Source: Sulfitobacter sp. LCG007
GTDB lineage: Bacteria > Pseudomonadota > Alphaproteobacteria > Rhodobacterales > Rhodobacteraceae
Direction: 5' to 3'
NCBI RefSeq assembly: GCF_040801785.1
Contig: NZ_CP161805.1
Span: forward strand, 3,782,001 to 3,846,000
Length of the DNA: 64,000 nucleotides
Below the pieces are notes generated by a model, which saw only the letters and a program-made list of their open reading frames with translations, was not told the DNA's origin and did not search any database. The stretch's first letter is position 1. Each line of letters opens with the position of its first letter. The position numbers and the translations under genes were made by a program. Shown piece after piece: positions 1 through 8,940 of the stretch.

Positions 1-1586
1 TCGGCCCAGTTCCCCACTGCCAGCAGGTCGATGTTGATGAAGGCCGTGCATTCCGTCCTGCCGTTTCCGAAGACCACGGCTTCGAGAATGTTCGGGAAGA
101 ACTTGAGCTTGTTCTCGACATATTTCGGCGCGAACAGGGATCCGTCGGCCATCTGACCCACGTCCTTGGCGCGGTCGATGATGCGCAGATGGCCGCTCGA
201 TTCCTCCATGAAACCCGCGTCTCCCGTGGCCACCCATCCCTCGGCGTCCTTCGTCGACGCGGTGCTCTCGGGGTTCTTGTAGTATTCCACGAAAACGCCG
301 GGCGAGCGGTAGAAGACCTCGCCATTCTCGCCGATCTTCAGTTCAACCCCCGGACAGCAGACGCCCACCGTGTCCGAACGCACCTCGCCGTCCGGCTGGG
401 CCGTGATGAACACCGTCGCCTCGGTCTGACCATAGAGCTGCTTCAGGTTGATCCCGAGCGAGCGATAGAAATCGAAGATCTCGGGGCCGATCGCCTCTCC
501 GGCGGTATAGCCGACACGGATGCGCGAAAACCCCAGCGTGTTCTTGAGCGGTCCGTAGACCGCGAGATCGCCGATCCCGTACATGATCCGGTCCCATAAT
601 CCGACCGGCTTTCCGTCCAGCAGCTTCGGCCCCACCTTCCGGGCATGGGCCATGAAATGATGGAACAGCCATCGCTTGAAACGGCCCGCGTCCTCCATGC
701 GGATCATCACGTTGGTGAGCTGACCCTCGAAGACCCGCGGCGGGGCGAAATAGTACGTCGGCCCGATTTCGCGCAGGTCCGTCATCATCGTGTCCGCGCT
801 TTCGGGACAGTTGGTGCAAAAACCCGTCCAAATGGCCTGCCCGACCGAGAAGATGAAATCTCCGACCCATGCCATCGGGAGGTAGGCGAGGATGTCGTCG
901 GACCGGCGCAGACCGTCGAATTCCGAGGATGACCGCGCCGTCTCGATGACATTGCGATTGCTCAGGACCACACCCTTCGGCTTCCCGGTCGTGCCGGAGG
1001 TATAGAGCATCACGCAGGTGCTGTCGTAGTCGAGCGCCGCCTGCCTGCGCTCGAGCTCGGCCAGAAGCTCGCCACGCCTGGCGCGTCCGCGGATCTGCAC
1101 ATCGGCGTAGCTGTCGAGCCTCGAATGATCGTATTTCCTGAGTCCCCGCGGGTCGAGATAGATGATCCGCTCGAATTCGGGCAGCTGGGCCTGAACCTCG
1201 ATGACCTTGTCCACCTGCTCCTGATCGCCCGCGACCACGAACCGCGCGCCGCAATGGTTCAGGACATATGCCATCTCCTCGGCAACCGAATCCTGGTAGA
1301 GAGGCACCGGCACCGCCCCGCACATCTGTGCAGAGATCATTGCCCAGTAGAGGGCCGGGCGGTTGCGCCCGATGATTGCGACGAAATCGCCCTCAGCGAT
1401 ACCGAGGTCCAGCATTCCCAGCGCCAGCGCTTCGACCTCTTCATGCGTTTCGGCCCAGGTCCAGCTTTGCCAGATCCCGAATTCCTTCTCGCGATAGGCC
1501 GCATCTCCCGCGAACTGCGTCGCGTTGCGGTGCAGGAGCGCTGGGATGGAGCGAGGTCCATCCGCGCCCGGGGGCTGCGTGCTCAC
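1..1586 (-). CDS. AMP-forming acyl-CoA ligase (long-chain fatty-acid CoA ligase type), C-terminus beyond window edge
   Basis: Activates a carboxylic acid to its acyl-CoA through an acyl-AMP intermediate. The adenylate-forming P-loop YTSGTTGKPKGV lies near residue 190 and the downstream YGQTEA and TGDAG motifs are present, so the fold reads as an ANL-superfamily ligase of the FadD15-like type. The gene begins at a GTG (1586-1584) with a GGAGG Shine-Dalgarno about 7 nt upstream. At least 528 residues are encoded before the left edge cuts off the C-terminal subdomain. It is divergent from the sensor kinase at 1824, with about 240 bp of relatively AT-rich intergenic DNA shared between them. The substrate cannot be told from the sequence. 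Confidence 0.9.
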   Translation of the reverse strand, partial: MSTQPPGADGPRSIPALLHRNATQFAGDAAYREKEFGIWQSWTWAETHEEVEALALGMLDLGIAEGDFVAIIGRNRPALYWAMISAQMCGAVPVPLYQDSVAEEMAYVLNHCGARFVVAGDQEQVDKVIEVQAQLPEFERIIYLDPRGLRKYDHSRLDSYADVQIRGRARRGELLAELERRQAALDYDSTCVMLYTSGTTGKPKGVVLSNRNVIETARSSSEFDGLRRSDDILAYLPMAWVGDFIFSVGQAIWTGFCTNCPESADTMMTDLREIGPTYYFAPPRVFEGQLTNVMIRMEDAGRFKRWLFHHFMAHARKVGPKLLDGKPVGLWDRIMYGIGDLAVYGPLKNTLGFSRIRVGYTAGEAIGPEIFDFYRSLGINLKQLYGQTEATVFITAQPDGEVRSDTVGVCCPGVELKIGENGEVFYRSPGVFVEYYKNPESTASTKDAEGWVATGDAGFMEESSGHLRIIDRAKDVGQMADGSLFAPKYVENKLKFFPNILEAVVFGNGRTECTAFINIDLLAVGNWA

Positions 1587-1823
1587 GTCTTGTCCTCCCA
1601 GACCCGGCTTGCGCCGGTCAGCGCGACCGTTCTCCCTGACGGCCGGCGCCTTTCAACATTCTTCGTTCTACATTCACGGGCAAGTTTTTCGCAACGTTTT
1701 CGGGAATCTTTCCAATTGTTACAGGCGCCGATGTGCGCCGCCGGCCGGTCGAACGGTGCCGTCCCATCTGCCGATTGGCCGATCTCGCGACAAATGATAG
1801 CACTGGGCGGGAGGAGATCTTCT

Positions 1824-3731
1824 TTGCCGCACACCCAGCTTCAGATTCAGGCCCTGACGACCGCCGGGCTCAACCTGATCGCGCAGGCGCTGTCGATCTA
1901 TGACGCCGAGCTGCGTCTGGCGGTCAGCAACGCACCCTTCCAGCAGATGTTCGATCTGCCCGATCATCTCGTCACGCCCGGCGCGACCTTCGAGGACACG
2001 ATACGCCATCTCGTGGTGACGGGCGAATACGGCCCCGTCGAGGATGTCGAGAACTTCGTTGCGGAGAAGGTCGAACAGGCCCGCGCCTTCGTGCCCCATT
2101 ACATGGAACGCACCCGCGCCAATGGCAGGACGATCTCGGTCGAGGGCTCGCCCCTGCCGCAGGGCGGGTGGGTCACGGTCTATACGGACATCAGCCGGTC
2201 AAAGCAGCAGGAGGCCCTCCTGCGCGCCCGGTCGGAAGAGCTTTCGGGACAGCTGCTGAGCCACGCTGAGGAACTGGCGGCGACGAACCGCGAGCTCGGC
2301 GCCATGAATGCCGCTCTGGGCGAAGCGAAGCGGGAACTGACCGAGATCGAGGCCCGCACGCGTCTGACGACAGAAATGATGCCCGCCCATATCGCGCATA
2401 TCGACGAGAGCGGCCACTACACCTATTCCAACCGACGCCTCAACAGCGTCATCCCGGGAAGGCCCTCGGATATCCTCGGCCAGCATATCGCCGACGTTCT
2501 GGGCGGTCCCGTCCACGAGCGCATCGCGCCGCAGCTGAAAGAGGCATATGCCGGGCGCGCTTCGGTCTTCGAGTTCAACGACGACGACAGCGCGCGGCGG
2601 ATCCGCGCCGCCTTCACGCCTGACACGCGCGGGGGGATCTACATCCTGTCGATGGACGTCACCGAAGAAACCCAGGCGCGCGTCGCATTGCAGCAATCGC
2701 GGCGCCGGGCGCTGGCCGCGCAGCTGACCTCGGGTCTCGCCCATGACTTCTCGAACCTGCTGACGATCATCCTCGGGGTCCAGGCCAAGCTGAGGAATCT
2801 CGAAGGACTGCCTGCGGGAGCCCCCGCGCTCATCGAGGCCACGCTCTCGGCCGCGCGCCGCGGAGGCGCGTTGCTGGACAGCATCGCCGACGTGACGGCC
2901 CGGCGCACGCTGCGGCCGCGTGCCACCGACCTGCATCTGCTGCTCGAAAATCTGTGCACCCTCGCTGCCCCCACCCTGCCGCCCGGCGTCAGGCTCGAAG
3001 TCGCCTGCGACGCCCCGGACAGGCCGCTGCTGCTTGATCCCGGTTTCGTGCAGGACAGCCTGCTGAACCTCATACTGAACGCCCGCGATGCCTGCGGAAG
3101 CCGGGGAACGATCTCGGTCTCGGCGCGCATCCTTCACGAGACCTGGATCGAATGGGTGGTCTCCGACACGGGGCCGGGTTTTTCCGAGCGCGCCTTGCGG
3201 CATGCCGTCGACCCGTTCTTCACCACCAAGGGGGCCGAGGGGACCGGAATGGGTCTGACCATGGTCTGGGATCGCACCAAGCTTGCCGGGGGCGATCTGC
3301 GGCTTGCCAATACGGGGCGCGGCGCGCGGGTCACGCTTCGCCTGCCATATCGCCCCGCTCTCGGCGCGCCGAGCGCATTGGTGCTTCTGGTCGAGGATCG
3401 CGAGGACCTGCGCCAGATCTATCGCGACATGCTGACCGAAGCCGGCAATTCCGTGGTCGAGGCGGTCTCGGCCGACGAGGCAATGGCGCTGCTAGCCGAC
3501 CTGCCGGAGATCGGTCTCGTGCTTTCCGACATCCAGCTTGCCGGGGACGCGACGGGGCTCGACCTTGCCGAGCGTGTCGCCCCTTCGGGAACGCCGGTCG
3601 TGCTGATGACCTCGCTGCCGGCCGACGATCCGCTCTGCATGCGTGCCAGGCAGCGCGCACCGGTCCTGCACAAGCCGTTCTCACCGCGGGAGCTGTCCGC
3701 GCTCACCGGTGTCCCGGAGGCTGCGGCGTGA
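1824..3731 (+). CDS. PAS-domain hybrid sensor histidine kinase
   Basis: A 635-residue soluble hybrid kinase. Two PAS-like modules (about residues 12-115 and 180-285) are joined by a coiled coil. The phosphoacceptor is in LAHDFSNLL (His-307), followed by an HATPase domain with LILNARDA, DTGPGF and GTGMGL, and a C-terminal receiver domain (from about 515) with Asp-569 in LVLSDIQ and the conserved KPF. No membrane segment is visible, so it should sense a cytoplasmic signal. I chose TTG at 1824 because GGGAGGAG sits 7 nt upstream; an in-frame ATG at 1794 lacks such a site. The stop overlaps the GTG of the response regulator, so the two are translationally coupled. Confidence 0.88.
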   Translation: MPHTQLQIQALTTAGLNLIAQALSIYDAELRLAVSNAPFQQMFDLPDHLVTPGATFEDTIRHLVVTGEYGPVEDVENFVAEKVEQARAFVPHYMERTRANGRTISVEGSPLPQGGWVTVYTDISRSKQQEALLRARSEELSGQLLSHAEELAATNRELGAMNAALGEAKRELTEIEARTRLTTEMMPAHIAHIDESGHYTYSNRRLNSVIPGRPSDILGQHIADVLGGPVHERIAPQLKEAYAGRASVFEFNDDDSARRIRAAFTPDTRGGIYILSMDVTEETQARVALQQSRRRALAAQLTSGLAHDFSNLLTIILGVQAKLRNLEGLPAGAPALIEATLSAARRGGALLDSIADVTARRTLRPRATDLHLLLENLCTLAAPTLPPGVRLEVACDAPDRPLLLDPGFVQDSLLNLILNARDACGSRGTISVSARILHETWIEWVVSDTGPGFSERALRHAVDPFFTTKGAEGTGMGLTMVWDRTKLAGGDLRLANTGRGARVTLRLPYRPALGAPSALVLLVEDREDLRQIYRDMLTEAGNSVVEAVSADEAMALLADLPEIGLVLSDIQLAGDATGLDLAERVAPSGTPVVLMTSLPADDPLCMRARQRAPVLHKPFSPRELSALTGVPEAAA

Positions 3732-4432
3732 GCGTCCCGTTGGTCAGCATCCTCGACGACGAGCCGGCCATCCGGCGGATGCTGGCCGACAGTCTGGAAG
3801 AGGCGGGATTTCGCACCCAGAGCTTCGGGCGCGCCCGCGAATTCGAGGCGTCGCTGGTGCAGTCCGTGCCGGATGTCTGCCTGGTGGACCTGTCGCTGCC
3901 CGACACCGACGGTCTGGCCGTGGTGCATCGGCTGGCGCTCGAGCGGGGGGCCATCGTCATCATCATTTCTGGCCGCGCGCAGGTGCAGGACCGGGTGACG
4001 GGCCTGGAACTCGGCGCCGACGACTACATCATAAAGCCCTTCGAGCCCGCAGAAGTGGTGGCCCGCATCCGCGCGCGCCTGCGCGGCGGGGCGCGCGCGG
4101 CAGGCCCGACGGGCAGGATCGCGCGTTTTGCCGGCTGGTCGGCGCATTTCGACCGCTACGTTCTGGCCGACGCCACCGGCGAGGAAGTGCCGTTCTCGCA
4201 CGCCGAGGGAGAGATCCTGAGACTGTTCCTCGAAAGTCCGAAGCGGCTTCTGAGCCGGTCGCAGATGCAGGAGAGCCTCGGTGGGTCGGCCAGCGAAAGT
4301 TTCGACCGCGCGATGGACGTGCGCATCTCGCGCCTGCGCACGAAGCTGCGCGAGGATCCCAGGAACCCGCAACTGATAAAGACCATCTACGGAGCCGGCT
4401 ATATCTTCCTCGGAGACGTTTCATGGCTGTGA
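3728..4432 (+). CDS. OmpR-family response regulator
   Basis: Encodes 234 residues: an N-terminal receiver with acidic pair DDE near residue 10, phosphoacceptor Asp-54 in CLVDLSLPD and the Lys of KPFEP, then a C-terminal winged-helix domain ending in the YGAGYIF signature. The GTG start overlaps the kinase stop (GTGA), so it is almost certainly the cognate partner of the hybrid kinase upstream, receiving phosphate from His-307 directly or via the kinase's own receiver. It overlaps the following GNAT gene by 10 nt. Target genes are unknown; the neighbouring acyl-CoA ligase is one candidate. Confidence 0.9.
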   Translation: MSVPLVSILDDEPAIRRMLADSLEEAGFRTQSFGRAREFEASLVQSVPDVCLVDLSLPDTDGLAVVHRLALERGAIVIIISGRAQVQDRVTGLELGADDYIIKPFEPAEVVARIRARLRGGARAAGPTGRIARFAGWSAHFDRYVLADATGEEVPFSHAEGEILRLFLESPKRLLSRSQMQESLGGSASESFDRAMDVRISRLRTKLREDPRNPQLIKTIYGAGYIFLGDVSWL

Positions 4433-4908
4433 CCGCACCGGTGCGGCACAAGCCCTCGGACGCCGAGATCCCCGAGATCCACGCGCTGCTGCACCGCGCC
4501 TTCGCCAGTATGGATGGCAGGATCGACCCGCCCTCCTCGCTGCATCGCCTGACGCCGGATGACATCGCGGCGCATTGCCTGACCGGTGAGGTCTGGAGCA
4601 TCGGGTTACCGCCGGACGGGTGCATGTTCCTGAGCTTGAAGTCCGACTGCCTCTACCTCGGCAAGCTCGCGGTGGATCCGTCGATGCAGGGCAACGGGAT
4701 CGGTCGCAAGCTGATTTCGCTGGCGGAAGAGCGGTGCCGCGCGCACGGTCGGCTGTTTCTCGAGCTTCAGACCCGCGTGGAACTCGTGGAGAACCACCTC
4801 GCATTCGGGCGCATGGGTTTCGTGGTCACGGGCCGCACGGCGCATCCCGGCTTCGACCGCCCCACATCGATGACGTTCCGCAAGATGGTTGCCCGGGGGG
4901 CGGACTAG
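4423..4908 (+). CDS. GNAT-family N-acetyltransferase
   Basis: A 161-residue protein of the Gcn5-related acetyltransferase family. The acetyl-CoA pyrophosphate-binding motif A is clear: LAVDPSMQGNGIGRKLI, the QGNGIG segment matching Q/RxxGxG/A. The start ATG lies inside the end of the response regulator gene (10-nt overlap), making a kinase-regulator-acetyltransferase trio read as one transcript. The substrate is not predictable. It could be a small-molecule or protein acetyltransferase; the coupling suggests a function tied to the signal perceived by the kinase, but this is inference. Confidence 0.85.
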   Translation: MAVTAPVRHKPSDAEIPEIHALLHRAFASMDGRIDPPSSLHRLTPDDIAAHCLTGEVWSIGLPPDGCMFLSLKSDCLYLGKLAVDPSMQGNGIGRKLISLAEERCRAHGRLFLELQTRVELVENHLAFGRMGFVVTGRTAHPGFDRPTSMTFRKMVARGAD

Positions 4909-4951
4909 GCCGCCTTCTCATCTCACGCACCTCAGCGGCGCGCCACGCTTT

Positions 4952-6145
4952 TCATAGGCGGCCGATCGCGGCCTCAAGCACCCTCAGTCCGGCGAAAAGA
5001 TCCTCTTCGCGCGTGTCTTCCTCGAAGGCATGGCTGATCCCGCCGATGGATGGCACGAAAAGCATCGCAACGGGCATGAGCCGCGAGACATTCGTCGCAT
5101 CGTGCAACGCGCCGGACGGCATCCTGCGCCATTGTCCCGGCACGACGGCCTCTGCCCCCTCCTCGAGCGCCGCGCGCAGGCGGCTGTCCATCGCCACGGG
5201 CTCGAGCCCCAGCATGGATCCGAGCGCGAGCTGCAATCCCCCTTCTTCCGCCACCTCGGCGGCGGATTCTCGAATGACATCCTCCATGCGCTTCATCCGA
5301 TCCCTGTCCGCGTCGCGCCACTGCATCGAAAAGACCGCGCGGCCCGGCACGATGGACGATGCGTTGGGATGCAGGGCGACATGGCCGATGGTCCAGACCG
5401 TCCGCGGGGTCACGATGTTGCGGAAGCGCTCGTTGATGCGGCTGTTGAATTCCGACACCGACTGAAATGCGTCCCGCCGCAGGTCCATCGGTGTCGTCCC
5501 GGCGTGGTTCTGCTGGCCCGAGAAGGTGATCCGCATGTCCCTTATGCCGACGATGTCCGTCACGACGCCGATGCGCTCGCCATTGTTGTCGAGGCTCGGC
5601 CCCTGCTCGATGTGCATTTCGACGAAACCCGTGAACCGGCCCGGATCTACCGGACCAGTGACCATCCCCGCCATCGCCTGACGCGCCTCGCCGAGCGCGA
5701 CGCCGCCGTGGTCGGTCAGGCCATCCGCCTCTTCCAGCGCGAGGGTGCCCGCCCACACGGCGCTGCCTGTCGTGACACCCCAGCGACCCTCCTCGTCCTG
5801 GAAGGAGACGCAGGAGACGGGAGGTCCGCCGGCCTGCTTCGCCGCGCGGGCGATTTCCAGGCCGGCGACGACCCCCAGCGCGCCGTCGAGCCAGCCACCC
5901 TCGGGCTGGCTGTCGGAATGGGAACCGACAAGCAGGGATCGCTCGCCCGCGATCCCGAAGAGGTTGCCCATCGCGTCGACCTCGACCCGCAGGCCGGCCT
6001 CCTGCATGCGTCCGGCAAGCCAGCGGCGGGCGGCGATGTCGGCCGCGCTGAAGGCCGGGCGCACGACGCCCTTTCCGACGCCCGAGGCGCCGAAGGATCT
6101 CAGGCTGTGGAGGTCGGCGAGGAAGCGGCGTGGATCTGTCTTCAT
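4952..6145 (-). CDS. Zn-dependent M20-type amidohydrolase (allantoate amidohydrolase / N-carbamoyl-amino-acid hydrolase family)
   Basis: Encodes 397 residues with the hallmarks of the hydantoinase/carbamoylase branch of peptidase family M20: [18 protein letters not shown] (metal-binding His and Asp), QDEEGRWG (catalytic and bridging Glu), HIEQGP, a dimerisation segment around [10 protein letters not shown], and LHDATN with a terminal metal ligand. Such enzymes hydrolyse N-carbamoyl-L-amino acids, allantoate or ureidoglycine-type compounds in purine or pyrimidine breakdown. No hydantoinase or dihydropyrimidinase gene lies next to it, so the exact substrate is open. The start ATG at 6145 fits the usual N-terminus; 26 in-frame residues upstream look non-coding. 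Confidence 0.85.
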   Translation of the reverse strand: MKTDPRRFLADLHSLRSFGASGVGKGVVRPAFSAADIAARRWLAGRMQEAGLRVEVDAMGNLFGIAGERSLLVGSHSDSQPEGGWLDGALGVVAGLEIARAAKQAGGPPVSCVSFQDEEGRWGVTTGSAVWAGTLALEEADGLTDHGGVALGEARQAMAGMVTGPVDPGRFTGFVEMHIEQGPSLDNNGERIGVVTDIVGIRDMRITFSGQQNHAGTTPMDLRRDAFQSVSEFNSRINERFRNIVTPRTVWTIGHVALHPNASSIVPGRAVFSMQWRDADRDRMKRMEDVIRESAAEVAEEGGLQLALGSMLGLEPVAMDSRLRAALEEGAEAVVPGQWRRMPSGALHDATNVSRLMPVAMLFVPSIGGISHAFEEDTREEDLFAGLRVLEAAIGRL

Positions 6146-6202
6146 GTCCGGCAGGCTAGGGCATAGTGCGGGCGAGCGAAAGCGGATGGCTCGAGCGGCA
6201 GA

Positions 6203-6228
6203 GTAGGGTGCGGCAGGCCGCACCTTAC
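6203..6228. repeat. 26-nt inverted repeat (hairpin) between ilvE and the amidohydrolase gene
   Basis: The stretch reads GTAGGGTGCGG, four bases, then CCGCACCTTAC, giving a nearly perfect 11-bp stem. It sits between the end of ilvE (minus strand, stop at 6359) and the start of the M20 gene at 6145, so it could stop or stabilise the ilvE transcript. There is no T-run on either side, which argues against a canonical intrinsic terminator. The rest of the 213-bp gap shows nothing recognisable. Confidence 0.5.
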
Positions 6229-6358
6229 CGCCCGCTCCTGACGCGCCGGGAGCGAGACGAAGCTCAGGCCAGACCGTTATCGATTGGCGCCGATCCTTCC
6301 GCCGACGGGGATGCCGTGCGGCGGGTCCGGCAGTCCGGGCCCGCGTCGCCGACCGGCC

Positions 6359-7228
6359 TCAGGACCGGACGAGTTTCTCGTAAGCCGTCGAGATGTCGCG
6401 GGTCATCTCACCGACCTCGAAGTTATACGGTCCGATCTGCCCGACAGGCGTGACTTCGGCTGCGGTGCCCGTCAGCCAGCACTGCTGGAAGCTTTCCATC
6501 TCGTCCGGCATGATGCGGCGTTCATGCACCTTCACCTGACGTTCCTTCAGCATTCCGATGACGGTCTGGCGGGTCAGCCCGTTCAGGAAGCAATCCGGAT
6601 CGGGCGTGTGCACCTCTCCGTCCTTGACGAAGAAGATATTCGCCCCCGTCGCTTCGGCCACATAGCCGCGGTAATCCATGAAGAGCGCATCGGAACAGCC
6701 CTTGGCCTCTGCCGCATGTTTCGAAGCCGTGCAGATCATGTAGAGCCCTGCCGCCTTGGCATGGACCGGAATCGTATCGGGGCTGGGCCGCTTCCATTTG
6801 GCTATATCGAGCTTGGCGCCCTTGAACTTGCTGTCGCCGTAATAGTTGCCCCATTCCCAGGCCGCCACCGCCATCCGGACCGGGTTGCGCGATGAACTGA
6901 CGCCCATGTCCTCGCCCGCGCCACGCCATGCGACGGCCCGGACATACGCATCCGTCAGGTTGTTGGCTTTCAGGACCTCGTACTTGGCGGCCTCTATCTC
7001 GTCGACGGTATAGGGGATCTCCATGTCGAGCTCGCGGCCCGAGAACAGCAGCCGTTCGGAATGCTCGCGGCTCTTGAAGATGGTGCCGTTGTAGCAGCGT
7101 TCGCCCTCGAAGACAGAAGAGGCATAGTGCATCGCGTGCGACAGGATGTGTACATTCGCCTGACGCCAGTCCACCAGCTTGCCGTCCATCCAGATGAACC
7201 CGTCACGATCGTCGTAGGCGCCAGCCAT
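6359..7228 (-). CDS. ilvE: Branched-chain amino acid aminotransferase
   Basis: A 289-residue class IV PLP aminotransferase that interconverts leucine, isoleucine or valine with their 2-oxo acids, using glutamate/2-oxoglutarate. The PLP lysine is in HAKAAGLYM and the downstream cofactor-binding region reads YVAEATGANIFFV. The N-terminal DGKLVDW and HYASSVFEGER motifs are typical of the IlvE group rather than D-amino-acid transaminase. The start at 7228 has GAAGGAAA just upstream; an in-frame ATG at 7255 would add only nine unlikely residues. The gene is divergent from petP. Confidence 0.93.
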   Translation of the reverse strand: MAGAYDDRDGFIWMDGKLVDWRQANVHILSHAMHYASSVFEGERCYNGTIFKSREHSERLLFSGRELDMEIPYTVDEIEAAKYEVLKANNLTDAYVRAVAWRGAGEDMGVSSSRNPVRMAVAAWEWGNYYGDSKFKGAKLDIAKWKRPSPDTIPVHAKAAGLYMICTASKHAAEAKGCSDALFMDYRGYVAEATGANIFFVKDGEVHTPDPDCFLNGLTRQTVIGMLKERQVKVHERRIMPDEMESFQQCWLTGTAAEVTPVGQIGPYNFEVGEMTRDISTAYEKLVRS

Positions 7229-7262
7229 GATGTTTCCTTCCTCGAAGCATCGCATTGGTTTT

Positions 7263-7282
7263 CATTTGTTGCTACTGAAATG
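7263..7282. promoter_or_regulatory. Inverted repeat CATTT-N10-AAATG in the ilvE/petP intergenic region
   Basis: The divergent gap between ilvE (start 7228) and petP holds an imperfect palindrome with outer arms CATTT and AAATG separated by 10 bp, and an 8-bp palindrome TTGCGCAA shortly downstream. MarR proteins bind dyads of this general size, so autoregulation by PetP is possible. This is pattern only; no consensus is known to me for this protein. Confidence 0.3.
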
Positions 7283-7400
7283 GCCGTTTCGGACATTTTA
7301 TTGCGCAAATGATGAGATTCGATACGCCTTCGCCCTTGGAATGTCAACAACGCTGACGTATGCTTCGCGTCGATCGAAGCAGGGGGCGGCGGGTCGGCGA

Positions 7401-7913
7401 ATGGCGCGAGGACGAACAGGCACGCATTTCGGCGGTGAGAACCTGCTGTTTCTGACCGACGAGCAGTTGCGCCAGGGTATCGAGGCGATGTTCTTCGCCT
7501 ATCGGGGGTTCACGGCGGATCCGGATCGGATCCTGTCCGACCTTGCATACGGACGCGCACATCACCGGGCCATCCACTTCATCAACCGCGCGCCCGGCAC
7601 GACGGTCAACAACCTGCTCAACATCCTCGGCGTGACGAAACAATCGCTCAACCGTGTCTTGCGCACGCTGATAGAGGACGGCCTCGTGGAAAGCCGCGTC
7701 GGCCAGAACGACAAGCGCGAGAGGCACCTGTTCCTGACCCAGGATGGCAAGGCGCTCGAGCAGACCCTGTCCGATGCGCAGCGCGCACGGATGCGGATGG
7801 CTTTTCGCGAAGCGGGACCCGAAGCGGTCGCGGGCTTCCGGACGGTGCTCGAGGCAATGATGGACCGCGAACTTCGACAGACCTACATCCGGCTCAGGGA
7901 TTCCGCGCCATGA
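7401..7913 (+). CDS. petP: MarR-family transcriptional regulator, PetP-like
   Basis: Encodes about 170 residues with a winged helix-turn-helix: helix, then TVNNLLNILGVTKQSLNRVLRTL as recognition region and a wing around RVGQNDKRERHLFLT, matching MarR signatures. It overlaps the OmpR-type regulator by ATGA. In Rhodobacter capsulatus the petP-petR pair has exactly this order, with PetR required for cytochrome bc1 (petABC) gene expression, so I assign petP by context. The start is uncertain: ATG 7401 gives the family's usual length, while ATG 7341 would add 20 residues; neither has a strong ribosome site. The petABC genes are not in this window. Confidence 0.8.
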   Translation: MARGRTGTHFGGENLLFLTDEQLRQGIEAMFFAYRGFTADPDRILSDLAYGRAHHRAIHFINRAPGTTVNNLLNILGVTKQSLNRVLRTLIEDGLVESRVGQNDKRERHLFLTQDGKALEQTLSDAQRARMRMAFREAGPEAVAGFRTVLEAMMDRELRQTYIRLRDSAP

Positions 7914-8611
7914 AGGATGTCGACCCGCATCTCCTGATCGTCGACGACGACGAACGCATCCGAACACTGCTTCAGAAGTTCCTCATGAGAAACGGCTTCC
8001 TCGTCACGGCGGCACGGGATGCCGCCCACGCGCGGCGGATCCTCGCCGGGCTCGAGTTCGATCTGATCGTGCTCGACGTGATGATGCCGGGAGAGGACGG
8101 TATCGCGCTTACCCGCGCCCTGCGCGAGGACAGCGCCGTACCGATCCTGCTGCTGACCGCGCGCGGCGAGACCGGCAACCGGATCGAGGGGCTGGAGGCG
8201 GGGGCGGACGACTATCTTGCCAAGCCGTTCGAGCCCAAGGAACTTTTGCTGCGGATCAACGCGATCCTGCGCCGCGTGCCCGAGACACTCCCCGAGAAGG
8301 TCGGGCCCAAGGTTCTGAACCTCGGGGCGATCCGCTACGACATGGAGCGGGGCGAGATGTGGGACGGCGATGCGCTGGTGCGCCTTACCGCGACCGAAAT
8401 GCACCTGATGAAGATCTTCTCGGCCAGATGCAACGAACCGATCAGCCGCGCCAAGCTGGTAGAGGAACTCGGGCGCGACCGGGGTCAGGCCCAGGAGCGC
8501 GCGGTGGACGTGCAGATCACCCGGCTTCGTCGCAAGATAGAGGCCGATCCGCGCCAGCCACGCTATCTCCAGACCGTGCGCGGGGCGGGATACATGCTGG
8601 CGCCGGAATAG
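7910..8611 (+). CDS. petR: OmpR-family response regulator PetR
   Basis: A 233-residue regulator. The receiver domain carries DDD at 12-14, phosphoacceptor Asp-56 in LIVLDVMMPGEDG, and LAKPFEPKE with the conserved Lys; the C-terminal winged helix ends in VRGAGYML. The ATG overlaps the petP stop by 4 nt. PetR orthologues in Rhodobacterales control cytochrome bc1 synthesis without an adjacent histidine kinase, and none is adjacent here. The assignment rests on the petP-petR coupling and family resemblance; a generic OmpR regulator remains the fallback. Confidence 0.85.
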   Translation: MKDVDPHLLIVDDDERIRTLLQKFLMRNGFLVTAARDAAHARRILAGLEFDLIVLDVMMPGEDGIALTRALREDSAVPILLLTARGETGNRIEGLEAGADDYLAKPFEPKELLLRINAILRRVPETLPEKVGPKVLNLGAIRYDMERGEMWDGDALVRLTATEMHLMKIFSARCNEPISRAKLVEELGRDRGQAQERAVDVQITRLRRKIEADPRQPRYLQTVRGAGYMLAPE

Positions 8612-8692
8612 CCGGCAGGCGCACGCCCGTCTGGCAACTCGGCGGCGGGACCGATAGTGTCCGGACCCAGACAGCAGCGAAAAGGCAGGAAG

Positions 8693-8935
8693 ATGAGCGA
8701 AACACCGGTCGATCAGATGACCTTTGAACAGGCCATGGCGGAACTTGAGCAGGTGCTGAACCAGCTCGAGAAAGGCGACGTGGCGCTGGACGAAAGCATC
8801 GCGCTGTATGAGCGCGGCGCGAAGCTGAAGGCGCGCTGCGAGACGAAGCTCAAGGAGGCCGAAGAGAAGGTCGCGCAGATCACGCTGGATGCCGACGGCA
8901 GGCCGACCGGCACGACGCCTGCGGAGGGGCTCTGA
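8693..8935 (+). CDS. xseB: Exodeoxyribonuclease VII small subunit
   Basis: An 80-residue, acidic, largely helical protein. The signature FEQAMAELEQVLNQLEKGDVALDESI, followed by YERGAKL, is that of XseB, which binds XseA to form the single-strand DNA exonuclease. ATG at 8693 follows AGGCAGGAAG. It is the first gene of an xseB-ispA-dxs operon, a layout widespread in proteobacteria and in Rhodobacter. Only 5 nt separate its stop from the ispA start codon. Confidence 0.93.
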   Translation: MSETPVDQMTFEQAMAELEQVLNQLEKGDVALDESIALYERGAKLKARCETKLKEAEEKVAQITLDADGRPTGTTPAEGL

Positions 8936-8940
8936 TCGCG

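Noticed and set aside
343-1323. 326-residue ORF inside the acyl-CoA ligase gene
   Set aside because: It is another frame of the same strand; the GTG-started frame has all ligase motifs and a proper ribosome site.
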